Below are positions 9,901-17,000 of a DNA stretch of 21,585 nucleotides, piece after piece. The notes under the pieces were generated by a model. It had not been told where the DNA came from. It saw only the letters and a list, made by a program, of their open reading frames with translations, and did not search any database. Position numbers and translations under genes: made by a program. Position 1 is the first letter of the stretch, and the number at the start of each line of letters is the position of its first letter. This DNA comes from Branchiostoma floridae (lineage: Eukaryota > Chordata > Leptocardii > Amphioxiformes > Branchiostomatidae), in NCBI RefSeq assembly GCF_000003815.2, contig NC_049981.1, positions 13,576,153 to 13,597,737 of the forward strand. The letters are read 5' to 3'.

Positions 9901-11002
9901 CGATCTGAGATCTTGAAGCAGCTGAGGATTTCTGTCACAGTTATGGTGCTCGTTGGGCTGACCTGGGGCTTTGGCTTCTTCCTCTACATGTAAGCTGCAC
10001 ACTGATTGGACACAATAAAAGATAAGATAAAAGGCACCTGATTGGTCGTGACTGATATGCTACTGCCTTACTTAAATGTCAGAGATAACATTGTGATTGG
10101 TTATGATTACTAAGTAAAAGACCTGATTGGTCATGGCTGTTTTGATTTTTCTGACGTTTGCTTTGGTTGGTTAGCTGATCTGCCCATTATATGCACAATA
10201 ACATTGGCTGTTACTTAAGTTGGAGAAAACTGCATGATAGTGTTTGATTCTACACTTAATCAGAGTGAAAGTTGAGTTAATGATTTGTAGCATTGCCCTT
10301 CTGCTTACTGATGATTTACGTTTTTTTTAAAGCATGTGGTTACTTTAGGGTACGCAGCATAAATATGAAACATTAATTCTTTGTCTATGTGTAATTTCAT
10401 ATTTTCATATTTTCTTTAATTTCAGAGAAGATGCTGGAATCGTGTTTGCCTACCTGTTCTGTATCTTCAACTCTCTCCAGGGGTTCTTTATTTTCATCTT
10501 CCAGTGTGTCATGCAGAAAACTGTACGGGCAGCATGTTACAGGTAAACTTATGCATATGAAACATACACTCACACACACATACTTCTACTTTATATTCTG
10601 TAGTTCCACATCTTGCGAGGCTTACACATGCTCGCATTTAATGTTCATAGAGGTCATGTCTTGCTGAGCTAGAGTAACTATTCAAAAGATGAGATAACCA
10701 GGTCCTTGGCTTCTGATTATTTGATCATAATATTTATATTACAACTCAGTGCCAACAAGCAATGAAAGTGTCAAGAATACGTCGATTGCAATACTATATT
10801 CATATGGGGCAGACAATATGGAGATTACAAGATTACGTTGGTTGTAGATACATTATTACAAACATATTGTTTTCTTTCCAGTTTGGTCTGTAGAAGGAAG
10901 ACAAGGGAATGGAGGTTACCCGAGACTGACATCATCCGGAAAAATGCTGGCCAAGATGTCACTGTTCCACTGACAGACATTGCCGACCTGGTTGGAGATT
11001 AG
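793..11002 (+). CDS. Adhesion G-protein-coupled receptor, 5'-partial gene (14 exons)
   Basis: Exons seen: 793-902, 1291-1440, 1728-1822, 2010-2106, 2367-2553, 3047-3222, 3527-3685, 4190-4299, 7254-7528, 7818-7896, 8962-9086, 9866-9989, 10426-10542, 10882-11002. All junctions are GT-AG and all phases agree, giving 640 residues and a TAG stop. Order in the fragment: HRM-like tail (about 1-30), GAIN domain (about 37-271), GPS with cleavage motif H316-L317/T318, TM1 (about 334-357), TM2-TM7 (about 368-595), cytoplasmic tail of about 40 residues. Family knowledge: these plasma-membrane receptors cleave themselves at the GPS, and the new N-terminus (TNFAVLV here) acts as a tethered agonist. Class hallmarks present are the TM3 cysteine (C400) paired with C480 of the CW motif, LTWGFGFF in TM6 and FNSLQGFFIFIF in TM7. 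N-terminal adhesion domains lie upstream, so ligand and subfamily cannot be assigned. The 2.95-kb intron between TM1 and TM2 is filled by a minisatellite. Confidence 0.93.
952..1115. mobile_element. Short TIR element (164 bp), TA target-site duplication
   Basis: Begins CAGTTAAACCT and ends AGGTTTGACTG, an 11-bp terminal inverted repeat with one mismatch. TA flanks both ends (950-951 and 1116-1117). Its interior carries a GGCGGTCCCTTTTATTATTG block resembling GTCGGTCCCTTGG near the start of the 905-bp element at 5843, so the two probably belong to one family. It has no coding capacity. Confidence 0.75.
1291..1440 (+). CDS. aGPCR exon: GAIN subdomain A
   Basis: Fifty codons, phase 0 at both ends, between a TTGTTTTTAG acceptor and a GTAAGTAG donor. 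It encodes helices such as LEEVATTLQLLT and QAARVLENIAMV, matching the amphipathic helices of GAIN subdomain A. Confidence 0.88.
1728..1822 (+). CDS. aGPCR exon: GAIN subdomain A, continued
   Basis: Starts in phase 0 after CTCTTTACAG and ends in phase 2 before GTACAC. It encodes a helical stretch beginning VGYSVLDTVDQI that continues GAIN subdomain A; the split codon completes as Ser in the next exon. Confidence 0.85.
2010..2106 (+). CDS. aGPCR exon: GAIN, end of subdomain A
   Basis: Starts in phase 2 after CGTGACAG and ends in phase 0 before GTATGT. It reads SIAQSLEVMLDKVSL and then PNIAVESME, the usual move from the last helix to the first strand of GAIN subdomain B. Confidence 0.85.
2367..2553 (+). 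CDS. aGPCR exon: GAIN subdomain B
   Basis: Starts in phase 0 after TTTTTTTCAG and ends in phase 1 before GTCAGA. It contains AAILLPKSL, matching the conserved strand with LP at the core of GAIN subdomain B. The purine-rich middle, about positions 2410-2500, is a charged acidic loop. Confidence 0.85.
2554..3046 (+). other. aGPCR intron without recognised content
   Basis: Intron of 493 bases. I see no repeat, exon-like open frame or RNA signature here beyond splice signals. Confidence 0.5.
3047..3222 (+). CDS. aGPCR exon: GAIN subdomain B, before the GPS
   Basis: Reads VKLNVVVYQNSKLF and LLEPVIITFMPLE, both typical GAIN subdomain B strands, and ends in phase 0 before GTAAAA. The chosen acceptor is TTCAAAAG at 3046, behind a T-rich tract. 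A second in-frame acceptor, CTAGAG at 3016, would add ten residues. The acceptor CTAG at 3014 gives an immediate stop. The 5' border is therefore uncertain by 30 bases. Confidence 0.8.
3527..3685 (+). CDS. aGPCR exon: GPS autoproteolysis motif
   Basis: Fifty-three codons, phase 0 at both ends, after ATATTTTACAG and before GTACGT. The four GPS cysteines (C281, C300, C312, C314) and both tryptophans (W284, W295) are present, followed by CNHLTNFAVLV. Family knowledge places cleavage between the L and T of HLT. The full catalytic triplet suggests the receptor is cleavable. TNFAVLV would be the tethered agonist. Confidence 0.95.
3745..4130 (+). repeat. Second, diverged copy of the 143-655 SINE family
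   Basis: It starts GGTGGCACGGTGG (A-box-like). Its B box has decayed to TTGAATCCCTGACAG. The body follows the first copy block by block: GTGCTCTTGGGAAAACCACTT, then TATCTAGCTTAAG, then CAGATAGTACATTAAATCCG, then GGAGAGCCACATC, then GCATGTAAAAGAGCC. The higher divergence suggests an older insertion. Confidence 0.75.
4190..4299 (+). CDS. aGPCR exon: stalk and TM1
   Basis: Starts in phase 0 after TTGTTCCTCAG and ends in phase 2 before GTAACT. After a charged linker (GHQDKKHDR) it encodes one hydrophobic span beginning ILSLITTIGSALSL, which is TM1. It is followed by the large intron that carries the minisatellite. Confidence 0.93.
4366..5842. repeat. Minisatellite, period about 41-44 bp (left block)
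   Basis: Roughly 35 tandem units containing GTGTTCAGCACCAAGGACAG followed by GCATGTTTGCATGTGTGGATA. Two unit types alternate irregularly, one with GGACAGGCATG and one with GGATGGGCATG, plus a shortened type with TTCCTTGCCAAGTATGG, so there is higher-order structure. Units before about 4640 are degenerate and those after are nearly uniform, which suggests homogenisation of the core. The array lies wholly inside the intron between the TM1 and TM2 exons. Confidence 0.95.
5843..6747. mobile_element. 905-bp non-autonomous pogo/Tigger-like TIR element
   Basis: Starts CAGTCAAACCTGTATTAGCG and ends with the inverted match, CGCTATAGACAGGTTTGACTG. The inverted similarity extends inward through GCGGCCAC-rich subterminal repeats to about 80 bases. 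TA is duplicated at 5841-5842 and 6748-6749. CAGT-type ends with a TA target fit pogo/Tigger elements of the Tc1-mariner superfamily (established for those families; assignment here is inference). No frame of useful length is present, so it needs a transposase in trans. An intact neighbouring minisatellite unit gives the empty-site sequence. Confidence 0.9.
6750..7200. repeat. Minisatellite (right block)
   Basis: About ten more units of the 41-44 bp repeat, resuming in register after the inserted element and decaying into GTTCTGTACCAAGAACAAG by about 7200. The TM2 exon begins 53 bases later. Confidence 0.93.
7254..7528 (+). CDS. aGPCR exon: TM2, TM3 and start of TM4
   Basis: Starts in phase 2 after TTTTTTCCACAG and ends in phase 1 before GTGAGT. 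TM2 reads FILINLCLALIAVLVVFF. The TM3 segment has the conserved cysteine of GCMSVAFLLHY and the class motif FLWMAVEAFVLY. Its last residues (FALVSLLIGWG) begin TM4. Confidence 0.95.
7818..7896 (+). CDS. aGPCR exon: TM4 end and extracellular loop 2 start
   Basis: Starts in phase 1 after TTCTGCTTAG and ends in phase 2 before GTAAGC. It encodes LPGVAAGITIALHLVLPLPG, the outer half of TM4, then YMSDSL at the start of extracellular loop 2. Confidence 0.9.
8030..8450. other. Unidentified CpG-richer intron block, possible old insertion
   Basis: This stretch is richer in CpG (for example CCGCGAGTGGG near 8068 and GACAGCCGCGCGCTAGG near 8230) than the surrounding intron. Its composition suggests inserted DNA, but I find no terminal repeats, no tRNA promoter boxes and no coding signal, so it stays unassigned. 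Confidence 0.3.
8455..8768 (-). repeat. tRNA-derived SINE of a second family, reverse orientation
   Basis: Read on the minus strand from about 8768, it begins TCCCTGTAGCTCAACTTGTAG (head and A box) and then shows a decayed B box, CTCTGGTTCAAAAAG, near 8693-8680. A long non-tRNA body with AATGGGGGTCCCGTGTTCGAG follows to about 8455. Spacing of the two boxes fits a tRNA head. It shares no clear body sequence with the SINEs at 143 and 3745. Confidence 0.6.
8962..9086 (+). CDS. aGPCR exon: extracellular loop 2 CW motif and TM5
   Basis: Starts in phase 2 after TTCTTATCTAG. It reads CWMSGQLLYYGFLVPLG and then a hydrophobic span, ILIFNTIMYIIVI, which is TM5. The chosen donor, AGGG/GTACTC, ends in phase 1 and joins the 9866 exon in frame. 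Continuation in intracellular loop 3 is short; the donor is moderate in strength. Confidence 0.85.
9335..9520 (-). pseudogene. 3' end fragment of a non-LTR retrotransposon (LINE)
   Basis: On the minus strand one frame reads DLRKLEL and then DRDGWR before a stop, followed at the low-coordinate end by a GTGAGTGAGTGTGAG microsatellite-like tail. DL....L....DR..WR is the usual C-terminus of LINE endonuclease/reverse-transcriptase proteins, and a short simple repeat is typical of LINE 3' ends. Only the last 50 or so codons remain, as expected for 5' truncation on insertion. It lies in the intron after TM5. Confidence 0.5.
9866..9989 (+). CDS. aGPCR exon: intracellular loop 3 and TM6
   Basis: Starts in phase 1 after ATCATAACCAG and ends in phase 2 before GTAAGC. 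The basic loop KLLKNKRTRKLRSEI leads into TM6 with VGLTWGFGFFLY, matching the conserved adhesion-class TM6 motif. Confidence 0.93.
9990..10425 (+). other. aGPCR intron with repeated inverted-CCAAT motifs
   Basis: TGATTGG occurs near 10003, 10039, 10095 and 10134, and two copies sit in longer matching contexts (ACCTGATTGGTCGTGAC and ACCTGATTGGTCATGGC). This looks like a small degenerate tandem duplication and not a designed enhancer, though NF-Y could bind such motifs. Confidence 0.4.
10426..10542 (+). CDS. aGPCR exon: TM7
   Basis: Starts in phase 2 after CTTTAATTTCAG and ends in phase 2 before GTAAAC. It encodes IEDAGIVFAYLF and then FNSLQGFFIFIF, the conserved TM7 motif, followed by the start of the tail, QCVMQKTVRAACY. 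Confidence 0.95.
10543..10881 (+). other. aGPCR last intron, nothing recognised
   Basis: Intron of 339 bases between the TM7 and tail exons. I see only AT-rich sequence and a short CA run near 10570. Confidence 0.5.
10882..11002 (+). CDS. aGPCR terminal exon: cytoplasmic tail and stop
   Basis: Starts in phase 2 after TTTCTTTCCAG and runs to TAG at 11000-11002. It encodes a basic juxtamembrane patch (CRRKTREWR) and an acidic end, DIADLVGD. The tail is only about 40 residues and shows no PDZ-binding C-terminus that I recognise. Confidence 0.92.
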
Positions 11003-11546
11003 TTAATTCTCGTTCTAAGTTTATTTCTATTTTTTGTTATGTTTCTGATTGTCATATGTCACGATTGAATGGAATTAGTACTGTACAGCAATGCAGAGGT
11101 TTGAATACTACTTAGTACAAACATGTTGGAGTAGTAAAATAGTACAATTTATATCTGTAGCATGATTGTTAAGGATAGGAAATAGTCTTGTCTGCCATTT
11201 CTTATGATGTTTCTTGATTCAACGGTATGTGTCAAATGCTGTTACAATAGCAAATGTTCTTGTCTAGTTTGTACTTGTCCAGTTTGTTACCTGTTACTCA
11301 CTGTTTTAGGTAGAAGGTGCAATGTCCTACTTGGAATCTGTGAGTAGATAAAAACATTCCAGTCTAATTCTAGAGGTAGGAATGTTTCATGACCCTTGCT
11401 TCATCTATTTGGGTCAGTTAGTCCTCACTATCAATGAGTCAAGCTGATCACAATCATGCTGTTACAGGCCATACATTTTTGTATAACCCTTATCTTTGAA
11501 GTGGCCTTCAGATGTTGTTACATGTTGACAATTGAGTAAAAATGAA

Positions 11547-11552
11547 AATAAA
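11547..11552 (+). terminator. Polyadenylation signal AATAAA (proximal)
   Basis: Canonical hexamer 545 bases after the stop codon, within GAAAATAAAATT. It would define a short 3' UTR. Confidence 0.45.
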
Positions 11553-11635
11553 ATTAAAGCAGGTAAACTGATACAGTGAAAGATCATTGAAGGATCAGTC
11601 TAAGGGTAGAATTGAAGAAATTAGAAGTGCTGAAG

Positions 11636-11905
11636 CCTCTGTTATAAAACTCTGTTGTAAAAAAATATAAAGTTTGCCATGGACTAAGGTACTGTTTGTT
11701 ATATACAAGTGAATGGTATACAGTATATTCTTGACATGCTGAAAAATGATAAAACCTCTGTTGTATAGCTTGTTTGAAATTTAGTTAGCTGTAGACTATT
11801 AGTTACTGTTGTTATAGACAAGTGAGTAGTAGTAGTAATATACATTAACCGCACATCAAAGTGTTAGAAACACGATAATCCGTTGTGGTATTGTTTGAAG
11901 CTTTG
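11636..11905. repeat. Degenerate tandem repeat, period about 120 bp
   Basis: Units start near 11636 (CCTCTGTTATA), 11755 (CCTCTGTTGTATAG) and 11878 (TCCGTTGTGGTA, partial). The first two share TTACTGTTGTTATAGACAAGTGA-like blocks (GTACTGTTTGTTATATACAAG versus GTTACTGTTGTTATAGACAA) at matching offsets. Confidence 0.5.
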
Positions 11906-12134
11906 AGGTTCAATTGGAATCCCAATCTCTCCTAGGAGATTTCCAAACTCTCCCAGATTCCAATCTCTACTGTGACATATGTATTTGGAGTGGTTGTGAT
12001 ATTAAAGTCTAGATGCAGTGGTTAGTATTGAGAAAAAAATGTAACTTGAAGGTCCAGTTGTGAGTTTATATAACATTTTGGTGCTAATAGGATGATTGTG
12101 TGTATTTTGATAATTTTAGATAATTAAGGTTCTT

Positions 12135-12140
12135 AATAAA
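12135..12140 (+). terminator. Polyadenylation signal AATAAA (distal)
   Basis: Canonical hexamer in TTCTTAATAAAATTTAG, followed by a TG-containing stretch (GCATGTGTAATTG) that could act as the downstream element. It would define a 3' UTR of about 1.15 kb. Confidence 0.45.
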
Positions 12141-12229
12141 ATTTAGTTTTGCATACTAATGCATGTGTAATTGTCATCATATCTCCCTTCTATGACATAC
12201 CCAAAAGGTATACGCTTCAGGATAAATAC

Positions 12230-12330
12230 TGTTGACCAATCACTTCAGAACGTAAACTCGAGAGTTACAGACACTTGATCTTACATGTGATTTTGCGGAT
12301 AAATGACGTCAGCAATTGGTCAAACGCGAG
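12230..12330. promoter_or_regulatory. CCAAT/CRE cluster in intergenic DNA
   Basis: Within 100 bases there is CCAAT (GACCAATCA, near 12235), a perfect CRE TGACGTCA at 12304-12311, an inverted CCAAT (CAATTGGTC, near 12313) and several CpGs. Such grouping is promoter-like, but I can find no first exon beside it on either strand. Confidence 0.3.
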
Positions 12331-12784
12331 TTTTCCGTGACCAGCTAACGCGCAGTGATCGAAAGGACACCGGCCATATCACTGCCTAAAATGCCAATAC
12401 AGAGTTCACAGGCCGTCGGGTCAGTCTCAAGCTTTTATTTGGCTTTTAACGCTGACTTACACATCCAAAACAGGAAAATAGAAAATATTTGTCGTGTTCC
12501 AGACGTAGGAATCACAGTCAAGTCATGTAAACCATATAATGTATAATGTATAACATTTATAGTTACAGTTACGTTTCCATGCTGCTCAAACACATGAAAA
12601 ATACTATGATGATGTTCTGTTGAAATAACTTTGAAATATTACAAATAATTTGGGCCATGTTCAAAATAGACCCAGATAGATACATGAAGCAATAAAGCTG
12701 CCTTTCCACCATGCTGCTTTTCCACCATTTCCGCAATAGAATAGAACTGTATGAACATTTATCCACAGTCTCATAAAGGCCATC

Positions 12785-13130
12785 AATCATCTGTCAGTCA
12801 AGGCACACCCAACCCGCATAATGGTAACTCCAAACATGTCTTATCAGAGTAAGAGACACGCTGCTGGGGACGGGTATTTGCGCAATTTTACATGTGACAG
12901 AAAAAAATGACAGCTGGATCAAATTGTTTTTGACTGATTGTTTATAGCTGGTTAGGAAATATGTTATTTTATAAAAACAAAACAAATATTATATGTGCAG
13001 TTACCTTTGACCTCTTGGCGAGGAACACATCATCATACATTAGTCCATGCATCAGTCATTTGTGTGTTTTGAACACACCCAAAATATGGTAACATATCAA
13101 GTCATCTTAATTTTCTGTTATGCGTGATAA
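12785..13130 (-). repeat. Local repeat, inverted copy (R3)
   Basis: The reverse complement matches 16185-16475 in order: AGATGACTTGATATG, then TGTGTTCAAAA, then TGATGCATGGACTAATG, then AGAGGTCAAAGGTAAC, then GTTTGGAGTTACCATTA, then GGGTTGGGTGTGCC. The same blocks occur at 15120-15510. Three copies, one inverted, lie within 3.8 kb. Confidence 0.7.
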
Positions 13131-13708
13131 ATATTGTTTAGATAGATATTTGAAATACAGTTTACGGTTTGAGAGTGTACTTCAACCCGCAAGTTATGAC
13201 TTTTCCAGTTGTACATGTTGAGACATAACAATGAAAAGATCAGGATAGTATTAAAAGAATTCCTTTGATAAAAATTGAAAAAATGAGGTAAATATGCATG
13301 TAAAAAATCATATAATCAATCGAGACCACTAGTCTATATCTTTAGCAACATAAAGAAGTGCTAAAATATTCGTTTATTGTCTGAAATAGCGTTCATTACG
13401 TGGTTTGAATATTTCACAAGTCACTCATTGCAATTGAAACCTTAGAGGTTCCACCCATGTTTATGACCTGTGTATTGTACTTTATGCCAACGCCCAGAAA
13501 CGACCGGTGCAATTATAGTCTGGCGAGAGAAATATTGAAAAATAAAACAAACTCGTAGAATAAACAGTTGTTTTCTAAGTACGAAAATATAGTTTTTATG
13601 CTAGGTAGATCTAGTAGAGTATTCATGACACTCAACACTGTTTGGACCTCTGTTTTCTCGCCACAAACGAATCATTATAATAATATTTTTAATGGTTTAG
13701 CCCATGTT

Positions 13709-13724
13709 TTCATGACGTCATGAA
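13709..13724. promoter_or_regulatory. 16-bp palindrome centred on a CRE (TGACGTCA)
   Basis: TTCATGACGTCATGAA is a perfect inverted repeat with a consensus CREB/ATF-type site at its centre, 240 bases upstream of the ATG at 13964. The position suits a proximal promoter of the secreted-protein gene. I see no convincing TATA box between the two. Confidence 0.4.
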
Positions 13725-13963
13725 GATTGCTAACTAAAGGAACTGCCCTACATCGATCATTGAATACAGATGTATGGATTGCCCGAGTCCGTACACTAGT
13801 GTGCCCATCTGAGTAAGGTTTTGTCCTTGCACTGTTGAAGACTATGTGCCGTCAAAATCGGAGACAAAACTTTAAGAGTACCTTGACTGGACGTGAGACA
13901 ACACTCCAACGGGACCACCTGTGTCTCTTTGCGTAGACTGTAAAGGACAGGCCAGTTAGAAGG

Positions 13964-14036
13964 ATGTCTTCAAGACACGAAATTGTCGTCAGGTTCATCT
14001 GCTGTATCATCTTTATCTATGCCGCAAGTGTGAACG
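13964..14036 (+). CDS. Exon 1: start codon and signal peptide
   Basis: ATG at 13964 is the first in a good context (GAAGGATGT). The exon encodes [11 protein letters not shown] and then a hydrophobic core, [13 protein letters not shown], typical of a cleavable signal peptide. It ends in phase 1 before a perfect GTAAGT donor. The split codon joins the exon at 17961 as Asp. A decayed copy lies at about 15843-15905. Confidence 0.75.
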
Positions 14037-17000
14037 GTAAGTCATCATCAAAATACTGATTCAGAATAGAATTGGTCATTGAACGGAGACGAACATTTCA
14101 GCAAGGTTTACGGTCATTTTAGTGGTGAACTTCATATCGCAAAATGTCAATAAAAAGATGTAAAAATTGTTCATTCCGCAAATGTGTTGCTCTTGTCAAC
14201 TTGTCTCTAGCAACAACATACGACAAATGAAGAATACAATCCTAGACAAAGTTTTATTCTGCGTTCTTCTGACCGCTTTTTGCTAGAATTGAACCAGATC
14301 CGTATTACATTTACAGCACATCGATTGTGCCGCTTTCAAGCGCTACACAGTTCTGTATCTGTATAGCTGGTTCTTACCGCCATTCGGTGTATTACGTACA
14401 TCAGCTTCGCACCGGACGCGGCAGCAGCGGGTTATATACACAGCACTGAACGACCCGTCACACCTCACTTTACACATCTATCTGCAAGTGTTAAGTTATC
14501 TTGTGACGATGTATCCACTATTCAGTACTTGATAGTAACTAGGTCCTCTCTAAAGTGGTTCGTTACAAAAATTTTTGGGCAACCCAATCCGAAATTGAAA
14601 ATTTTTCTGGGTAATTACGCACGGGACACTACACTATTTCTTGTTCTTGTCTGAGCTGATACCAGAAACGTAGTAGCTGGTACGTAGAATGCTTCATTAA
14701 CCTTAATGATGGACATTTTTCGTCTGTCTTCGGATGATATCTACATTATATCTGTTTTCATTTTGGTGACACTAGCACCTCTTTCGTAGATGTTCGCTCC
14801 GGATGTGACAGTCTAGTTCTGTACCCTGCTCAGTTAATCTTTATCTTTCCTTGTACAGGGATCTCAATATCTCACAATGTTATGACATGTTATGGGTTTG
14901 GTCTAAAAAGTGACGAGTATGCAAGTGGTTTTAATCTAACATTTGTGCTTTTTTAGGTTTGATAAGTACATGATCTTATATTTTTCAGGAAAAAACTGCA
15001 TGAGCCATGTTGCAATATTTTCGGCTCTCTCATGTCCAGGCAGCACTACTATCATATATCCACAGATCAATTATAACACGACTCGAAGTGATCATGGTTA
15101 AAGAATCGTTATGATATATAACATATGAAATATAACCGAAAACGCACATAGCGTGATACGCTCTGACATCTTGGGTGTGTTCGAAACATACCCGTGATGC
15201 ATGGACTAATGCGTATGAAATGAGGTACAACAAGAGGTCAGAGGTAGCGGTACTTTTATATCTTTCCCCACAAAATAATCAACATGACCTAAAAAAAACG
15301 TTTATACACCATACGTCAACAACTAAATGTGGTTCAACTGTCTTATTATAAGACAGAAAAAGTTAATCCACGGCATCAACCTCATTCTAAAAAGTGACGT
15401 TTCTAGCTATTAATGCAATCATGCATATTGGGTGTGCCTCCACGTACGGATGACGACCCTTTTCAGTTTTGCCTGGCAACTTGGGACAAAAGAAACATCA
15501 GAATGATGTCAAACATATGCCTCATAAAATGAGTCAGGCATGACATTATATATTGTATCAACATGTAACGTTATAGAAGATGACAAACTTCGCAAAATAG
15601 CGAGAGAGAGAGAGAGAGAGAGAAAGAAAGAGACAGAGAGAGAAATGGTTTGTTGACTTCAAACAAAACTGTACAGCACAGAAGGCTGAATTGCAGTTTC
15701 ATACAATGCGTAACATTAAAAGGAATGATATTAAAGAACCCACCACACATTCGGGTCTTATACTCATAGTACAACACTTGAATCATTTACAATTGAAGCA
15801 AATTTATTCCTGGAGTAAGAGGACCAACTACGTTCATAGATGTCGGATGTCTCCAGGATGACCTGCTGTATCATTCTTACCTGTGCGTCAAGTGTTACAT
15901 GTGGGCTATACACTTATCATAGAAATGGCACCTTTATGATATCAAAATTTGGAATTATCGAATAGAAACTTAGTAGACACTTGAGCAACGCTCGTGTATC
16001 TATGTGCCGAATGCTGCGGAATTTTCAAGTCAGGGAGAAAAATAGCAATTAATTGTGCAATGTGCTGATTTGGTCTTGTGTTCTAGCAACAAAATTGAGC
16101 TTAAATTCAAAATACAAGTCGGGAAAAAAACACGTAGCTAATGTACTGCTATGGTGTGTGACATATAACACATATATAGCAAACTTCAGATGACTTGATG
16201 TGCTACCATTTATTTTGCTTGTGTTCAAAATTTACCCGTCACTGATGCATGAAGTAATGTCTAATGAGGTACGACGCTCTCTCCTCGTCAAAAGATCAGG
16301 GGTACCAGCAATTTTACCTTTTTCTCCACAAAATAACCAAGACAGGCTACGAGAAAACCATAGACCATATGTGGTCTGTTTTTTTTTAAATCTACAACGT
16401 CCTGCTAATGTCAAATTATGCACATACGCATTTGGAGCTATCAATTTGGGGGTTGGGTGTGCCTCAACTTACAGTTCATGGCTCTATATATAGCTATTAC
16501 AGTTATGCCTAGCAAGTTAGGACAAAAGAAAGACCAGAATGGTGTTGCAAAGCATCAATCATCTGATGGTGACACTTCAGTCGATGAAAATATATGAAAA
16601 CTAGAGTTCAGCGACCTCATACCTCCATGAAAATTTAGAGCTTTCGTAAATTTCATGCAATTGACTAGCACATTAACATAATTTATGCATGGTATTGTTC
16701 ATCATTGACTAACGTACACATGTCACATTTATAAAATTCCCATTATTAATCATAAAGCGTTTTTGCAATTTTTACATAAATTATGCAAATAAGTTCCTCA
16801 TTACCATATTTGGCATCTGCTTATATTCCACCTATCATAGTTAACATGTGTTACATTTATTGAAGTACAGTTATTGAAAACAATGGAATTATACAATTTC
16901 CTCATTAATCATGCAAATTAAGTCCTCATTTGCATAAAATGTATATCATTATGAACATACTTGCCTAAGGTACCCGCATGCCTAGTATGATGCCAATCCA

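Larger units (their letters stand above)
11003..12160 (+). other. Probable 3' UTR of the adhesion GPCR gene
   Basis: AT-rich, non-coding sequence directly after the stop. It contains two canonical AATAAA signals, at 11547-11552 and 12135-12140, so the transcript could end near 11570 or near 12160. A degenerate tandem repeat (11636-11905) lies between them. Without transcript data the true end is open. Confidence 0.5.

Noticed and set aside
12355-12985. Small open frames on both strands in the intergenic region
   Set aside because: Short, without domain signatures, splice context or codon bias; part of them overlaps the inverted repeat copy R3.
14220-14985. A solo LTR or DNA transposon for the extra block in duplication copy 1
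   Set aside because: No terminal repeats or target duplication could be found by eye, so it is only described as extra sequence.
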